From: Acanthosoma haemorrhoidale
Lineage: Eukaryota > Arthropoda > Insecta > Hemiptera > Acanthosomatidae
DNA: 64,000 nucleotides
Reading direction: 5' to 3'
Assembly: GCA_930367205.1 (NCBI GenBank)
Contig: OV884014.1
Coordinates: 118,427,768 to 118,491,767 of the forward strand
The notes under the pieces are model-generated. The model did no database searches. It was not told where the DNA came from and was given only the letters and a program-made list of their open reading frames with translations. Below are positions 23,294 through 37,000 of this stretch, piece after piece. The stretch's first letter is position 1. Each line of letters starts with the position of its first letter. The translations under genes were made by a program, and so were the position numbers.

Positions 23294-25035
23294 GATCATA
23301 CGATCGTATGATCAAAGTTACGAGTGAATATACTATTAAATGATGTCGATTATGATAGTTTGCCGCATCATTAGCAAACATTGTATCACATGATACGATT
23401 GTATGATTGAAGTTACGAGTGAATATAACATCAAATGATGTCGATTATGATAGTGTACCGCATCATTGGCACTCATTATATCACGTGATACTATCGTATG
23501 ATTGAAGTCACGAGTGAATATAACATCAAATAATGCTAAATATGATTGTATAGTGTAGCATTGACACTCATTGTATCACGAGATACGATCGTATGATTAA
23601 AGTCACGAGTGAATATAACATCAAATGATGTTGAATATGATTGTATAATGTATCATTAGCACTCATTGTTTCACGTGATACGATCGTATGATTAAAGTTA
23701 CAGGTGAATATAACATCAAATGAGGTCGATTATGATAGTGTACCGCATCATTGGCACTCATTATATCACGTGATACTATCGTATGATTGAAGTCACGAGT
23801 GAATATAAAATCAAATGATGCTAAATATGATTGTATAGTGTATCATTAGCGATTATTGTTTCACGTGATACGATCGTATGATTAAAGTCACGAGTGAATA
23901 TAACATCAAATGATGCTAAATATGATTGTATAGTGTATCATTAGCACTCATTGTTTCACGTGATACGATCGTATGATTAAAGTTACGAGTAAATATAACA
24001 TCAAATGATTTCGAATATGATAATGTACCGTATCATTAGCACTCATATTATGACGTGATACGATCGTATGATAAAAGTTACGAGTGAATATAACATCAAA
24101 TGATGTTGAATATGATTGTATAATGTATCATTAGCACTCATTGTTTCACGTGATACGATCATAAGATTAAAGTTACGAGTAAATATAACATCAAATGATG
24201 TCGAATATGATAATGTACTGTATCATTAGCACTCATTGTATCACGTGATACGATCGTATGATGAAAGTTACGAGTGAATATAACATCAAATGATGTCGAT
24301 TATGATAGTGTACCTTATCATTGGCACTCATTATATCACGTGATACGATCGTATAATGAAAGTTACGAGTGAATATACTATTAAATAATGTCGATTATGA
24401 TAGTGTACCGCATCATTGGCACTCATTATATCACGTGATACGATCGTATGATTGAAGTCACGAGTGAATATAACATCAAATGATGTCAATTATGATAGTG
24501 TTCCGTATCATAAGCACTCATTGTATCACGTGATACGATCGTATGATGAAAGTTACAAGTAAATATACTATTAAATGATGTCGATTATGACAGTGTACCG
24601 TACCATTGGCACTCATAGTATCACGTGATACGATCGTATGATTGAAGTCACGAATGAATATAACATCAAATGATGTCGATTATAATAGTGTACCGCATCA
24701 TTGGCACTCATTATATCACGTGATACGATCGTATGATTAAAGTTACGATTGGAGATACTAATAAATGATGTTGAATATAATAGTGCACCATATCATTAGC
24801 ACTTATTGTATCATGTGATGCGATCGTATGATTAAAGTTACGAGTAAATATAACATCAAATGATGTTGAATATGATTGTTTAATGTATCATTAGCACTCA
24901 TTGTTTCACGTGATACGATCGTATGATTAAAGTTACGAGTGAATATACTATTAAATGATGTCGATTATGATAGTGTACCGCATCATTGGCACTAATTGTA
25001 TCACGTGATACGATCGTATGATCAAAGCTACGAGT
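23294..25035. repeat. Satellite A block A11, 18 monomers plus stub
   Basis: 1742 bp, same order as A2. A private T in AGCGATTATTG near 23852 replaces the AGCGATCATTG of other copies. Forms a 2943-bp composite with B11. Confidence 0.96.
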
Positions 25036-26224
25036 TAACATAATAGGGCAAGAATTATTAGACCAGCTATGAAATACGCATTTTTGTAAAATTCTACTTT
25101 TTGACGATATTTTTCTTGTTTTGGTATGAGGAAATCATAATTGTTCAAGAGCTAACGTACCAGCTATAAAATACTCTTATATGTAAAAATTAAACTTTTT
25201 GATGACATTTTCCTTGTTTTGGTATCAGGAGAACATAATAAGGCAGGAGCTAACGTACTAGCTGAGAAATACGCATTTTTGTAAAAATTTGAGTTTTCGA
25301 CGATACTTTCCTTGTTTTGGTATCAGGAGAACATAATGGGGCAGGAGCTAACGTACTAGCTATGAAATACGCATTTTCGAAAAATTTGAGTTTTTGACGA
25401 TATTTTCCTTGATTTCGTATCAGGAGAACATAAAAGAGCAGGAGCTAACGTTCCAGCTACAAAAAACGCATTTTTGTAAAAATTTGAATTTTAGACGATA
25501 TTTTCCTTGTTTTGGTATCAGGAGAACATAATGGGGCAGGAGCTAACGTATCAGCTATGAAATACGCATTTTTGTAAAAATTTGAGTTTTTGACGATATT
25601 TTCCTTGATTTCGTATCAGGAGAACATAAAAGAGCAGGAGCTAACGTTCCAGCTACAAAAAACGCATTTTTGTAAAAATTCGAATTTTAGACGATATTTT
25701 CTTTGTTTTGGTATCAGGAGAACATAATGGGACAGGAGCTAACGTACCAGCTATGAGATACCTATTTTTTTTAAATTTGACTTTTTGACGATATTTTCCT
25801 GGTTTTCGTATCAGGAGAACATAATGGGGCAGGAGCTATGAAATACGCATTTTTGAAAAATTAAACTTTTTGACGATATTTTTCTCTTTTTCGTATCAGG
25901 AGAACATAATAGGGCAGGAGCTAACGTACCAGCTATGAAATACGCATTTTTGTAAAAATTTGACTTTTGGACGATATTTTCTTTGTTTTGGTATCAGGAG
26001 AACATAATGGGACAGGAGCTAACGTACTAGCTCTAAATACGCATTTTTGTGAAAGTTCGACTTTTTGACGTCATTTTTCTTGTTTTGGTATCAGGAGAAC
26101 ATAATGGGGCAGGTGCTAACGTACAAGCTATGAAATACGCATTTTTGTAAAAATTCAACTTATTTAAAATGTTTTCTTTGTTTTGGTATCAGGAGAACAT
26201 AAAGGGGCAAGAGCTAACGTACAA
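25036..26224. repeat. Satellite B block B12, 12-bp internal deletion
   Basis: 1189 bp. Monomer 9 near 25833 reads GGCAGGAGCTATGAAATACG. The 12 bases between two AGCT copies (AACGTACTAGCT) are missing, which fits slippage or end-joining between the flanking AGCT direct repeats. This is the only clear B length change in the core that is not a whole monomer. Other private bases: ATTATTAGACCAGC near 25060, CGATACTTTCC near 25303 and AACTTATTTAAAATG near 26158. Confidence 0.95.
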
Positions 26225-27966
26225 GATCATACGATCGTATGATCAAAGTTACGAGTGAATATACTATTAAATGATGTCGATTATGATAGTTTGCCGCATC
26301 ATTAGCAAACATTGTATCACATGATACGATTGTATGATTGAAGTTACGAGTGAATATAACATCAAATGATGTCGATTATGATAGTGTACCGCATCATTGG
26401 CACTCATTATATCACGTGATACTATCGTATGATTGAAGTCACGAGTGAATATAACATCAAATAATGCTAAATATGATTGTATAGTGTAGCATTGACACTC
26501 ATTGTATCACGAGATACGATCGTATGATTAAAGTCACGAGTGAATATAACATCAAATGATGTTGAATATGATTGTATAATGTATCATTAGCACTCATTGT
26601 TTCACGTGATACGATCGTATGATTAAAGTTACAGGTGAATATAACATCAAATGAGGTCGATTATGATAGTGTACCGCATCATTGGCACTCATTATATCAC
26701 GTGATACTATCGTATGATTGAAGTCACGAGTGAATATAAAATCAAATGATGCTAAATATGATTGTATAGTGTATCATTAGCGATCATTGTTTCACGTGAT
26801 ACGATCGTATGATTAAAGTCACGAGTGAATATAACATCAAATGATGCTAAATATGATTGTATAGTGTATCATTAGCACTCATTGTTTCACGTGATACGAT
26901 CGTATGATTAAAGTTACGAGTAAATATAACATCAAATGATTTCGAATATGATAATGTACCGTATCATTAGCACTCATATTATGACGTGATACGATCGTAT
27001 GATAAAAGTTACGAGTGAATATAACATCAAATGATGTTGAATATGATTGTATAATGTATCATTAGCACTCATTGTTTCACGTGATACGATCATAAGATTA
27101 AAGTTACGAGTAAATATAACATCAAATGATGTCGAATATGATAATGTACTGTATCATTAGCACTCATTGTATCACGTGATACGATCGTATGATGAAAGTT
27201 ACGAGTGAATATAACATCAAATGATGTCGATTATGATAGTGTACCTTATCATTGGCACTCATTATATCACGTGATACGATCGTATAATGAAAGTTACGAG
27301 TGAATATACTATTAAATAATGTCGATTATGATAGTGTACCGCATCATTGGCACTCATTATATCACGTGATACGATCGTATGATTGAAGTCACGAGTGAAT
27401 ATAACATCAAATGATGTCAATTATGATAGTGTTCCGTATCATAAGCACTCATTGTATCACGTGATACGATCGTATGATGAAAGTTACAAGTAAATATACT
27501 ATTAAATGATGTCGATTATGACAGTGTACCGTACCATTGGCACTCATAGTATCACGTGATACGATCGTATGATTGAAGTCACGAGTGAATATAACATCAA
27601 ATGATGTCGATTATAATAGTGTACCGCATCATTGGCACTCATTATATCACGTGATACGATCGTATGATTAAAGTTACGATTGGAGATACTAATAAATGAT
27701 GTTGAATATAATAGTGCACCATATCATTAGCACTTATTGTATCATGTGATGCGATCGTATGATTAAAGTTACGAGTAAATATAACATCAAATGATGTTGA
27801 ATATGATTGTTTAATGTATCATTAGCACTCATTGTTTCACGTGATACGATCGTATGATTAAAGTTACGAGTGAATATACTATTAAATGATGTCGATTATG
27901 ATATTGTACCGCATCATTGGCACTAATTGTATCACGTGATACGATCGTATGATCAAAGCTACGAGT
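26225..27966. repeat. Satellite A block A12, 18 monomers plus stub
   Basis: 1742 bp, same order as A2 and A11. Near 27583 it reads GTCACGAGTGAAT where A2 and A11 have GTCACGAATGAAT. Near 27900 it has GATATTGTACCGC against GATAGTGTACCGC. Last full member of the uniform core series. Confidence 0.95.
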
Positions 27967-29070
27967 TAACATAATAGGGCAAGAATTATTGGACCAGCTA
28001 TGAAATACGCATTTTTGTAAAATTCTACTTTTTGACGATATTTTTCTTGTTTTGGTATGAGGAAATCATAATTGTTCAAGAGCTAACGTACCAGCTATAA
28101 AATACTCTTATATGTAAAAATTAAACTTTTTGATGACATTTTCCTTGTTTTGGTATCAGGAGAACATAATAAGGCAGGAGCTAACGTACTAGCTGAGAAA
28201 TACGCATTTTTGTAAAAATTTGAGTTTTTGACGATATTTTCCTTGATTTCGTATCAGGAGAACATAAAAGAGCAGGAGCTAACGTTCCAGCTACAAAAAA
28301 CGCATTTTTGTAAAAATTTGAATTTTAGACGATATTTTCCTTGTTTTGGTATCAGGAGAACATAATGGGGCAGGAGCTAACGTATCAGCTATGAAATACG
28401 CATTTTTGTAAAAATTTGAGTTTTTGACGATATTTTCCTTGTTTTCGTATCAGGAGAACATAAAAGAGCAGGAGCTAACGTTCCAGCTACAAAAAACGCA
28501 TTTTTGTAAAAATTCGAATTTTAGACGATATTTTCTTTGTTTTGGTATCAGGAGAACATAATGGGACAGGAGCTAACGTACCAGCTATGAGATACCTATT
28601 TTTTTTAAATTTGACTTTTTGACGATATTTTCCTGGTTTTCGTATCAGGAGAACATAATGGGGCAGGAGCTAACGTACTAGCTATGAAATACGCATTTTT
28701 GAAAAATTAAACTTTTTGACGATATTTTTCTCTTTTTCGTATCAGGAGAACATAATAGGGCAGGAGCTAACGTACCAGCTATGAAATACGCATTTTTGTA
28801 AAAATTTGACTTTTGGACGATATTTTCTTTGTTTTGGTATCAGGAGAACATAATGGGACAGGAGCTAACGTACTAGCTCTAAATACACATTTTTGTGAAA
28901 GTTCGACTTTTTGACGTCATTTTTCTTGTTTTGGTATCAGGAGAACATAATGGGGCAGGTGCTAACGTACAAGCTATGAAATACGCATTTTTGTAAAAAT
29001 TCAACTTTTTTAAAATGTTTTCATTGTTTTGGTATCAGGAGAACATAAAGGGGCAAGAGCTAACGTACAA
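27967..29070. repeat. Satellite B block B13, one monomer lost
   Basis: 1104 bp, 97 bp shorter than B2. A hybrid near 28175-28255 has the AGCTGAGAAATACG front of monomer 3 and the GAGTTTTTGACG...CCTTGATTTC back of monomer 4, so one unit was removed by exchange inside TTTGTAAAAATTTGAG. Private bases include CTAAATACACATTTTTG near 28880 and TTTTCATTGTTTTGG near 29022. Confidence 0.95.
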
Positions 29071-30622
29071 GATCATACGATCGTATGATCAAAGTTACGA
29101 GTGAATATACTATTAAATGATGTCGATTATGATAGTTTGCCGCATCATTAGCACACATTGTATCACGTGATACGATCGTATGATTAAAGTTACGAGTGAA
29201 GATAACATCAAATGATGTTGAATATGATTGTATAATGTATCATTAGCACTCATTGTTTCACGTGATACGATCGTATGATTAAAGTTACAGGTGAATATAA
29301 CATCAAACGATGTCGATTATGATAGTGTACCGCATCATTGGCACTCAATATATCACGTGATACGATCGTATGATTGAAGTCACGAGTGAATATAACATCA
29401 AATAATGTTGAATATGATTGTATAATGTATCATTAGCACTCATTGTTTCACGTGATACGATCGTATGATTAAAGTTACAGGTGAATATAACATCAAATGA
29501 TGTCGATTATGATAGTGTACCGCATCATTGGCACTCATTATATTACGTGATACAATCGTATGATTGAAGTCACGAGTGAATATAACATTAAATGATGCTA
29601 AATATGATTGTATAGTGTATCATTAGCACTCATTGTTTCACGTGATATGATGGTATGATTAAAGTTACGAGTAAATATAACATCAAATGATGTTGAATAC
29701 GATTGTACAATGTATCATTAGCACTCATTGTTTCACGTGATACGATCGTATGATTAAAGTTACAGGTGAATATAACATCAAATGATGTCGATTATGATAG
29801 TGTACCGCATCATTGGCACTCATTATATCACGTGATACTATCGTATGATTGAAGTCACGAGTGAATATAACATCAAATGATGCTAAATATGACTGTATAG
29901 TGTATCATTAGCACTCATTGTTTCACGTGATACGATCGTATGATTAAAGTTACGAGTAAATATAACATCAAATGATGTCGAATATGATAATGTACCGTAT
30001 CATTAGCACTCATTGTATCACGTGATACGATCGTATGATGAAAGTTACGAGTGAATATAACATCAAATGATGTCGATTATGATAGTGTACCGCATCATTT
30101 GCACTTATTATATCACGTGATACTATCGTATGATTGAAGTCACGAGTGAATATAACATCAAATAATGCTAAATATGATTGTAAAGTGTAGCATTGACACT
30201 CATTGTATCACGAGATACGATCGTATGATTGAAGTCACGAGTGAATATAACATCAAATAATGCTAAATATGATTGTAAAGTGTAGCATTGACACTCATTG
30301 TATCACGAGATACGATCGTATGATTGAAGTCACGAGTGAATATAACATCAAATAATGCTAAATATGATTGTATAGTGTAGCATTGACACTCACTGTATCA
30401 CGAGATACGATCGTATGATTAAAGTCACGAGTGAATATAACATCAAATGATGTTGAATATGATTATTTAATGTATCATTAGCACTCATTGTTTCACGTGA
30501 TACGATCGTATGATTAAAGTTACGAGTGAATATACTATTAAATGATGTCGATTATGATAGTGTACCGCATCATTGGCACTAATTGTATCACGTGAAACGA
30601 TCGTATGATCAATGTTACGAGT
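29071..30622. repeat. Satellite A block A13, 16 monomers plus stub
   Basis: 16 x 95 + 32 = 1552 bp exactly. It starts as the short lineage but soon shows variants typical of the 34-47 kb array, such as GAGTGAAGATAACATC. Near 30140-30330 a monomer with ATTGTAAAGTGTAGCATTG occurs twice in tandem at 95-bp spacing, a single-monomer duplication. The last three monomers match A0. Confidence 0.94.
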
Positions 30623-31821
30623 TAACATAATAGGGCAAGAATTATTGTACCAGCTATGAAATACGCATTTTTGTAAAATTCTACTTTTTGACGATATTTT
30701 TCTTGTTTTGGTATGAGGAAATCATAATTGTTCAAGAGCTAACGTACCAGCTATAAAATACTCTTATATGTAAAAATTAAACTTTTTGATGACATTTTCC
30801 TTGTTTTGGTATCAGGAGAACATAATAAGGCAGGAGCTAACGTACTGCTGAGAAATACGCATTTTTGTAAAAATTTGAGTTTTCGACGATATTTTCCTTG
30901 TTTTGGTATCAGGAGAACATAATGGGGCAGGAGCTAACGTACTAGCTATGAAATACGCATTTTCGAAAAATTTGACTTTTTGACGATATTTTCCTTGATT
31001 TTGTATCAGGAGAACATAATGGGGCAGGAGCTGACGTACTAGCTATGAAATACGCATTTTTTAAAAATTCGACTTTTTGACGATATTTTCCTTGTTTTAG
31101 TATCAGGAGAACATAATGGGGCAGGAGCTAACGTACCAGCTATGAAATACGCATTTTTGTAAAAATTTGAGTTTTTGACGATATTTTCCTTGATTTCGTA
31201 TCAGGAGAACATAAAAGAGCAGGAGCTAACGTTCCAGCTACAAAAAACGCATTTTTGTAAAAATTTGAATTTTAGACGATATTTTCTTTGTTTTGGTATC
31301 AGGAGAACATAATGGGACAGGAGCTAACGTACCAGCTATGAGATACCTATTTTTTTAAAATTTGACTTTTTGACGATATTTTCCTGGTTTTCGTATCAGG
31401 AGAACATAATGGGGCAGGAGCTAACGTACTAGCTATGAAATACGCATTTTTGAAAAATTAAACTTTTTGACGATATTTTTCTCTTTTTCGTATCAGGAGA
31501 ACATAATAGGGCAGGAGCTAACGTACCAGCTATGAAATACGCATTTTTGTAAAAATTTGACTTTTGGACGATATTTTCTTTGTTTTGGTATCAGGAGAAC
31601 ATAATGGGACAGGAGCTAACGTACTAGCTCTAAATACGCATTTTTGTGAAAATTTGACTTTTTGAAGTCATTTTTCTTGTTTTGGTATCAGGAGAACATA
31701 ATGGGGCAGGTGCTAACGTACAAGTTATGAAATACGCATTTTTGTAAAAATTCAACTTTTTAAAAATGTTTTCTTTGTTTCGGTATCAGGAGAACATAAA
31801 GGGGCAAGAGCTAACGTACAA
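30623..31821. repeat. Satellite B block B14, B1 subtype
   Basis: 1199 bp with the B1 order, including the GCTGACGTACTAGCT monomer. Monomer 3 has a 1-bp deletion (CGTACTGCTGAG near 30842, others CGTACTAGCTGAG). Monomer 12 ends TTTGTTTCGGTATC near 31778. It lies 30,336 bp from B1. Confidence 0.95.
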
Positions 31822-32992
31822 GATCATACGATCGTATGATCAAAGTTACGAGTGAATATGACATCAAATGATGTCAAATATGATAGTGTGCCGTATCATT
31901 TGCACTTATTGTATCACGTGATACAATCGTATGATTGAAGTTACAGTGAATATACTATTAAATAATGTCGATTATGACAGTGTACTGTATCATTGGCACT
32001 CATTGTATCACGTGATACGATCGTATGATTGAAGTCATGAATGAATATAACATCAAATGATGTCGATTATGATAGTGTGCCGCATCATTAGCACACATTG
32101 TATCACATGATACGATTGTATGATTGAAGTTACGAGTGAATAAAACATCAAATGATTTCGAATATGATAATGAACCGCATCATTGGCAATCATTATATCA
32201 CGTGATACCATCATATGATTGAAGTCACGAGTGAATATAACATCAAATGATGTTGGATATGATTGTATAATGTATCATTAGCACTCATTGTTTCACGTGA
32301 TACGATCGTATGATTAAAGTTACAGGTGAATATAATATCAATTGATGTCGTATATGAAAGCGCACCATATCATTAGCACTTATTGTATCATGTGATGTGA
32401 TCGTATGATTGAAGTCACCAGTGAATATAACATCAAATAATGCTAAATATGATTGTACAGTGTAGCATTGACACTCATTGTATCACGAGATACGATCGTA
32501 TGATTAAAGTCACGAGTGAATATACTATAAAATGATGTCGATTATGATAGTGTACCACATCATTGGCACTCATTATATCACGTGATACGATCGTATGATT
32601 AAAGTTACGATTGGAGATACTAATAAATGATGATGAATATAATAGTGCACCATATCATTAGCACTTATTGTATCATGTGATGCGATCGTATGATTAAAGT
32701 TACAAGTGAATATAACATCAAATGATGTCGATTATAATAGTGTACCGCATCATTGGCACTCATTATATCAGGTGATGCTATCGTATGATTGAAGTCACGA
32801 GTGAATATAACATCAAATAATGCTAAATATGATTGTATAGTGTAGCATTGACACTCATTGTTTCACGTGATACGATCGTATGATTAAAGTTACGAGTGAA
32901 TATACTATTAAATGATGTCGATTATGATAGTGTACCGCATCATTGGCACTAATTGTATCACGTGATACGATCGTATGATCAATGCTACGAGT
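31822..32992. repeat. Satellite A block A14, 12 monomers plus stub
   Basis: 12 x 95 + 32 minus one base (GTTACAGTGAATATAC near 31940). It tracks A1 at a 30,335-bp offset up to about 32.75 kb, including GACATCAAATGATGTCAAATATG, GATACCATCATATG and CACCAGTG markers, and then ends one monomer earlier. Private changes: GAATAAAACATC near 32138, GTATATGAAAGCG near 32350 and TGATGATGAATATAATAG near 32628. Confidence 0.94.
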
Positions 32993-34013
32993 TAACATAA
33001 TAGGGCAAGAATTATTGTACCAGCTATGAAATACGCATTTTTGTAAAATTCTACTTTTTGACGATATTTTTCTTGTTTTGGTATGAGGAAATCATAATTG
33101 TTCAGGAGCTAACGTACCAGCTATAAAATACTCTTATTTTAATTTATTATTATTTAAAAATTTAACTTTTTGATGACATTTTCCTTGTTTTGGTATCAGG
33201 AGAACATAATAAGGCAGGAGCTAACGTACTAGCTGAGAAATACGCATTTTTGTAAAAATTTGAGTTTTCGACGTTATTTTCCTTGTTTTGGTATCAGGAG
33301 AACATAAAAGAGCAGGAGCTAACGTTCCAGCTACAAAAAACGCATTTTTGTAAAAATTTGAATTTTAAACGATATTTTCCTTGTTTTGGTATCAGGAGAA
33401 CATAATGGGGCAGGAGCTAACGTATCAGCTATGAAATACGCATTTTTGTAAAAATTTGAGTTTTTGACGATATTTTCCTTGATTTCGTATCAGGAGAACA
33501 TAAAAGAGCAGGAACTAACGTTCCAGCTACAAAAAACGCATTTTTGTAAAAATTTGAATTTTAGACGATATTTTCTTTGTTTTCGTATCAGGAGAACATA
33601 ATGGGGCAGGAGCTAACGTACTAGCTATGAAATACGCATTTTTGAAAAATTCAACTTTTTGACAATATTTTTCTCCTTTTCGTATCAGGAGAACATAATA
33701 GGGCAGGAGCTAACGTACCAGCTATGAAATACGCATTTTTGTAAAAATTTGACTTTTGGACGATATTTTCTTTGTTTTGGTATCAGGAGAACATAATGGG
33801 ACAGGAGCTAACGTACTAGCTCTAAATACGCATTTTTGTGAAAATTCGACTTTTTGACGTAATTTTTCTTGTTTTGGTATCAGGAGAACATATTGGGGCA
33901 GGTGCTAACGTACAAGCTATGAAATACGCATTTTTGTAAAAATTCAACTTTTTTAAAATGTTTTCTTTGTTTTGGTATCAGGAGAACATAAAGGGGCAAG
34001 AGCTAACGTACAA
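32993..34013. repeat. Satellite B block B15, two monomers lost and a 14-bp AT insertion
   Basis: 1021 bp, which is 1201 minus two monomers (4 and 8) plus 14 bp. Monomer 3 passes straight to monomer 5 (ACGTTCCAGCTAC) near 33285. Monomer 7 passes to monomer 9 near 33580 through a TTTCTTTGTTTTC hybrid end. In monomer 2, CTCTTATATGTAAAAATT is replaced by CTCTTAT + TTTAATTTATTATTATT + TAAAAATT (33137-33153), the only stretch in the window that fits neither family. Confidence 0.94.
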
Positions 34014-37000
34014 GATCATACGATCGTATGATCAAAGTTACGAGTGAATATACTGTTAAATGATGTCGATTATGATAGTGTGCCGCATCATTAGCAAACA
34101 TTGTATCACATGATACGATTGTATGATTGAAGTTACGAGTGAATATAACATCAAATGATTTCGAATATGATAATGAACCGCATTATTGGCAATCATTATA
34201 TCACGTGATACCATCATATGATTGAAGTCACGAGTGAATATAACATCAAATGATGTTGGATATGATTGTATAATGTATCATTAGCACTCATTGTTTCACG
34301 TGATACGATCGTATGATTAAAGTTACAGGTGAATATAATATCAATTGATGTCGTATATGATAGCGCACCATATCATTAGCACTTATTGTATCATGTGATG
34401 TGATCGTATGATTGAAGTCACGAGTGAATATAACATGAATAATGCTAAATATGATTGTATAGTGTAGCATTGACACTCATTGTATCACGAGATACGATCG
34501 TATGATTAAAGTCACGAGTGAATATACTATAAAATGATGTCGATTATGATAGTGTACCACATCATTGGCACTCATTATATCAGGTGATACGATCGTATGA
34601 TTAAAGTTACGTTTGGAGATACTAATAAATGATGTTGAATATAATAGTGCACCATATCATTAGCACTTATTGTATCATGTGATGCGATCGTATGATTAAA
34701 GTTACAAGTGAATATAACATCAAATGATGTCGATTATAATAGTGTACCGCATCATTGGCACTCATTATATCACGTGATACTATCGTATGATTGAAGTCAC
34801 GAGTGAATATAACATCAAATAATGTTAAATATGATTGTATAGTGTAGCATTGACACTCATTGTATCACGAGATACGATCGTATGATTGAAGTCACGAGTG
34901 AATATAACATCAAATGATGTTGAATATGATTGTATAATGTATCATTAGCACTCATTGTTTCACGTGATACGATCGTATGATTAAAGTTACAGGTGAATAT
35001 ATCATCAAATGATGTCGATTATGATAGTGTACCGCATCATTGGCACTCATTATATCACATGATACTATCGTATGATTGAAGTCACGAGTGAATATAAAAT
35101 CAAATGATGCTAAATATGATTGTATAGTGTATCATTAGCACTCATTGTTTCACGTGATACGATCGTATGATTAAAGTCACGAGTGAATATAACATCAAAT
35201 GATGATAAATATGATTGTATAGTGTATCATTAGCACTTATTGTTTCACGTGATACGATCGTATGTTTAAAGTTACGAGTAAATATAACATCAAATGATGT
35301 CGAATATGATAATGTACCGTATCATTAGCACTCATATTATCACGTGATGCTATCGTATGATTGAAGTCACGAGTGAATATAACATTATATAATGCTAAAT
35401 ATGATTGTACAGTGTAGCATTGACACTCATTGTATCACGAGATACGATGGTATGATTGAAGTCACGAGTGAATATACTATAAAATGATGTCGAATATGAT
35501 AATGTACTGTATCATTAGCACTCATAATATCACGTGATACGATCGTATGATTGAAGTCACGAGTGAATATAATATCAAATGATGTCAATTATGATAGTGT
35601 TGCGTATCATAAGCACTTATTGTTTCACGTGATACGATCGTATGATTAAAGTTACGATTGGAGATACTAATAAATGATGTTGAATATAATAGTGCACCAT
35701 ATCATTAGCACTTATTGTATCATGTGATGCGATCGTATGATTAAAGTTACAAGTGAATATAACATCAAATGATGTCGATTATAATAGTGTACCGCATCAT
35801 TGGCACTCATTATATCACGTGATACTATCGTATGATTGAAGTCACGAGTGAATATAACATCAAATAATGCTAAATATGATTGTATAGTGTAGCATTGACA
35901 CTCATTGTATCACGAGATACGATCGTATGATTAAAGTCACGAGTGAATATAACATCAAATGATGTTGAATATGATTGTATAATGTATCATTAGCACTCAT
36001 TGTTTCACGTGATACGATCGTATGATTAAAGTTACAGGTGAATATAACATCAAATGAGGTCGATTATGATAGTGTACCGCATCATTGGCACTCATTATAT
36101 CACGTGATACTATCGTATGATTGAAGTCACGAGTGAATATAAAATCAAATGATGCTAAATATGATTGTATAGTGTATCATTAGCACTCATGTTTTCACGT
36201 GATACGATTGTATGATTAAAGTCACGAGTAAATATAACATCAAATGATGCTAAATATGATTGTATAGTGTATCATTAGCACTCATTGTTTCATGTGATAC
36301 GATCGTATGATTAAACTTACGAGTAAATATAACATCAAATGATTTCGAATATGATAATGTACCGTATCATTAGCACTCATATTATGACGTGATACGATCG
36401 TATGATAAAAGTTACGAGTGAATATAACATCAAATGATGTTGAATATGATTGTATAATGTATCATTAGCACTCATTGTTTCACGTGATACGATCGTATGA
36501 TTAAAGTTACAGGTGAATATAACATCAAATGAGGTCGATTATGATAGTGTACCGCATCATTGGCACTCATTATATCACGTGATACTATCGTATGATTGAA
36601 GTCACGAGTGAATATAAAATCAAATGATGCTAAATATGATTGTATAGTGTATCATTAGCACTCATTGTTTCACGTGATACGATTGTATGATTAAAGTCAC
36701 GAGTAAATATAACATCAAATGATGCTAAATATGATTGTATAGTGTATCATTAGCACTCATTGTTTCACGTGATACGATCGTATGATTAAACTTACGAGTA
36801 AATATAACATCAAATGATTTCGAATATGATAATGTACCGTATCATTAGCACTCATATTATGACGTGATACGATCGTATGATAAAAGTTACGAGTGAATAT
36901 AACATCAAATGATGTTGAATATGATTGTATAATGTATCATTAGCACTCATTGTTTCACGTGATACGATCATAAGATTAAAGTTACGAGTAAATATAACAT

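Noticed and set aside
34288..34476. 62-codon reverse-strand open frame in A15
   Set aside because: It covers two ordinary A monomers; a 1-bp loss near 34434 changes the frame and removes stops. No sign of coding.
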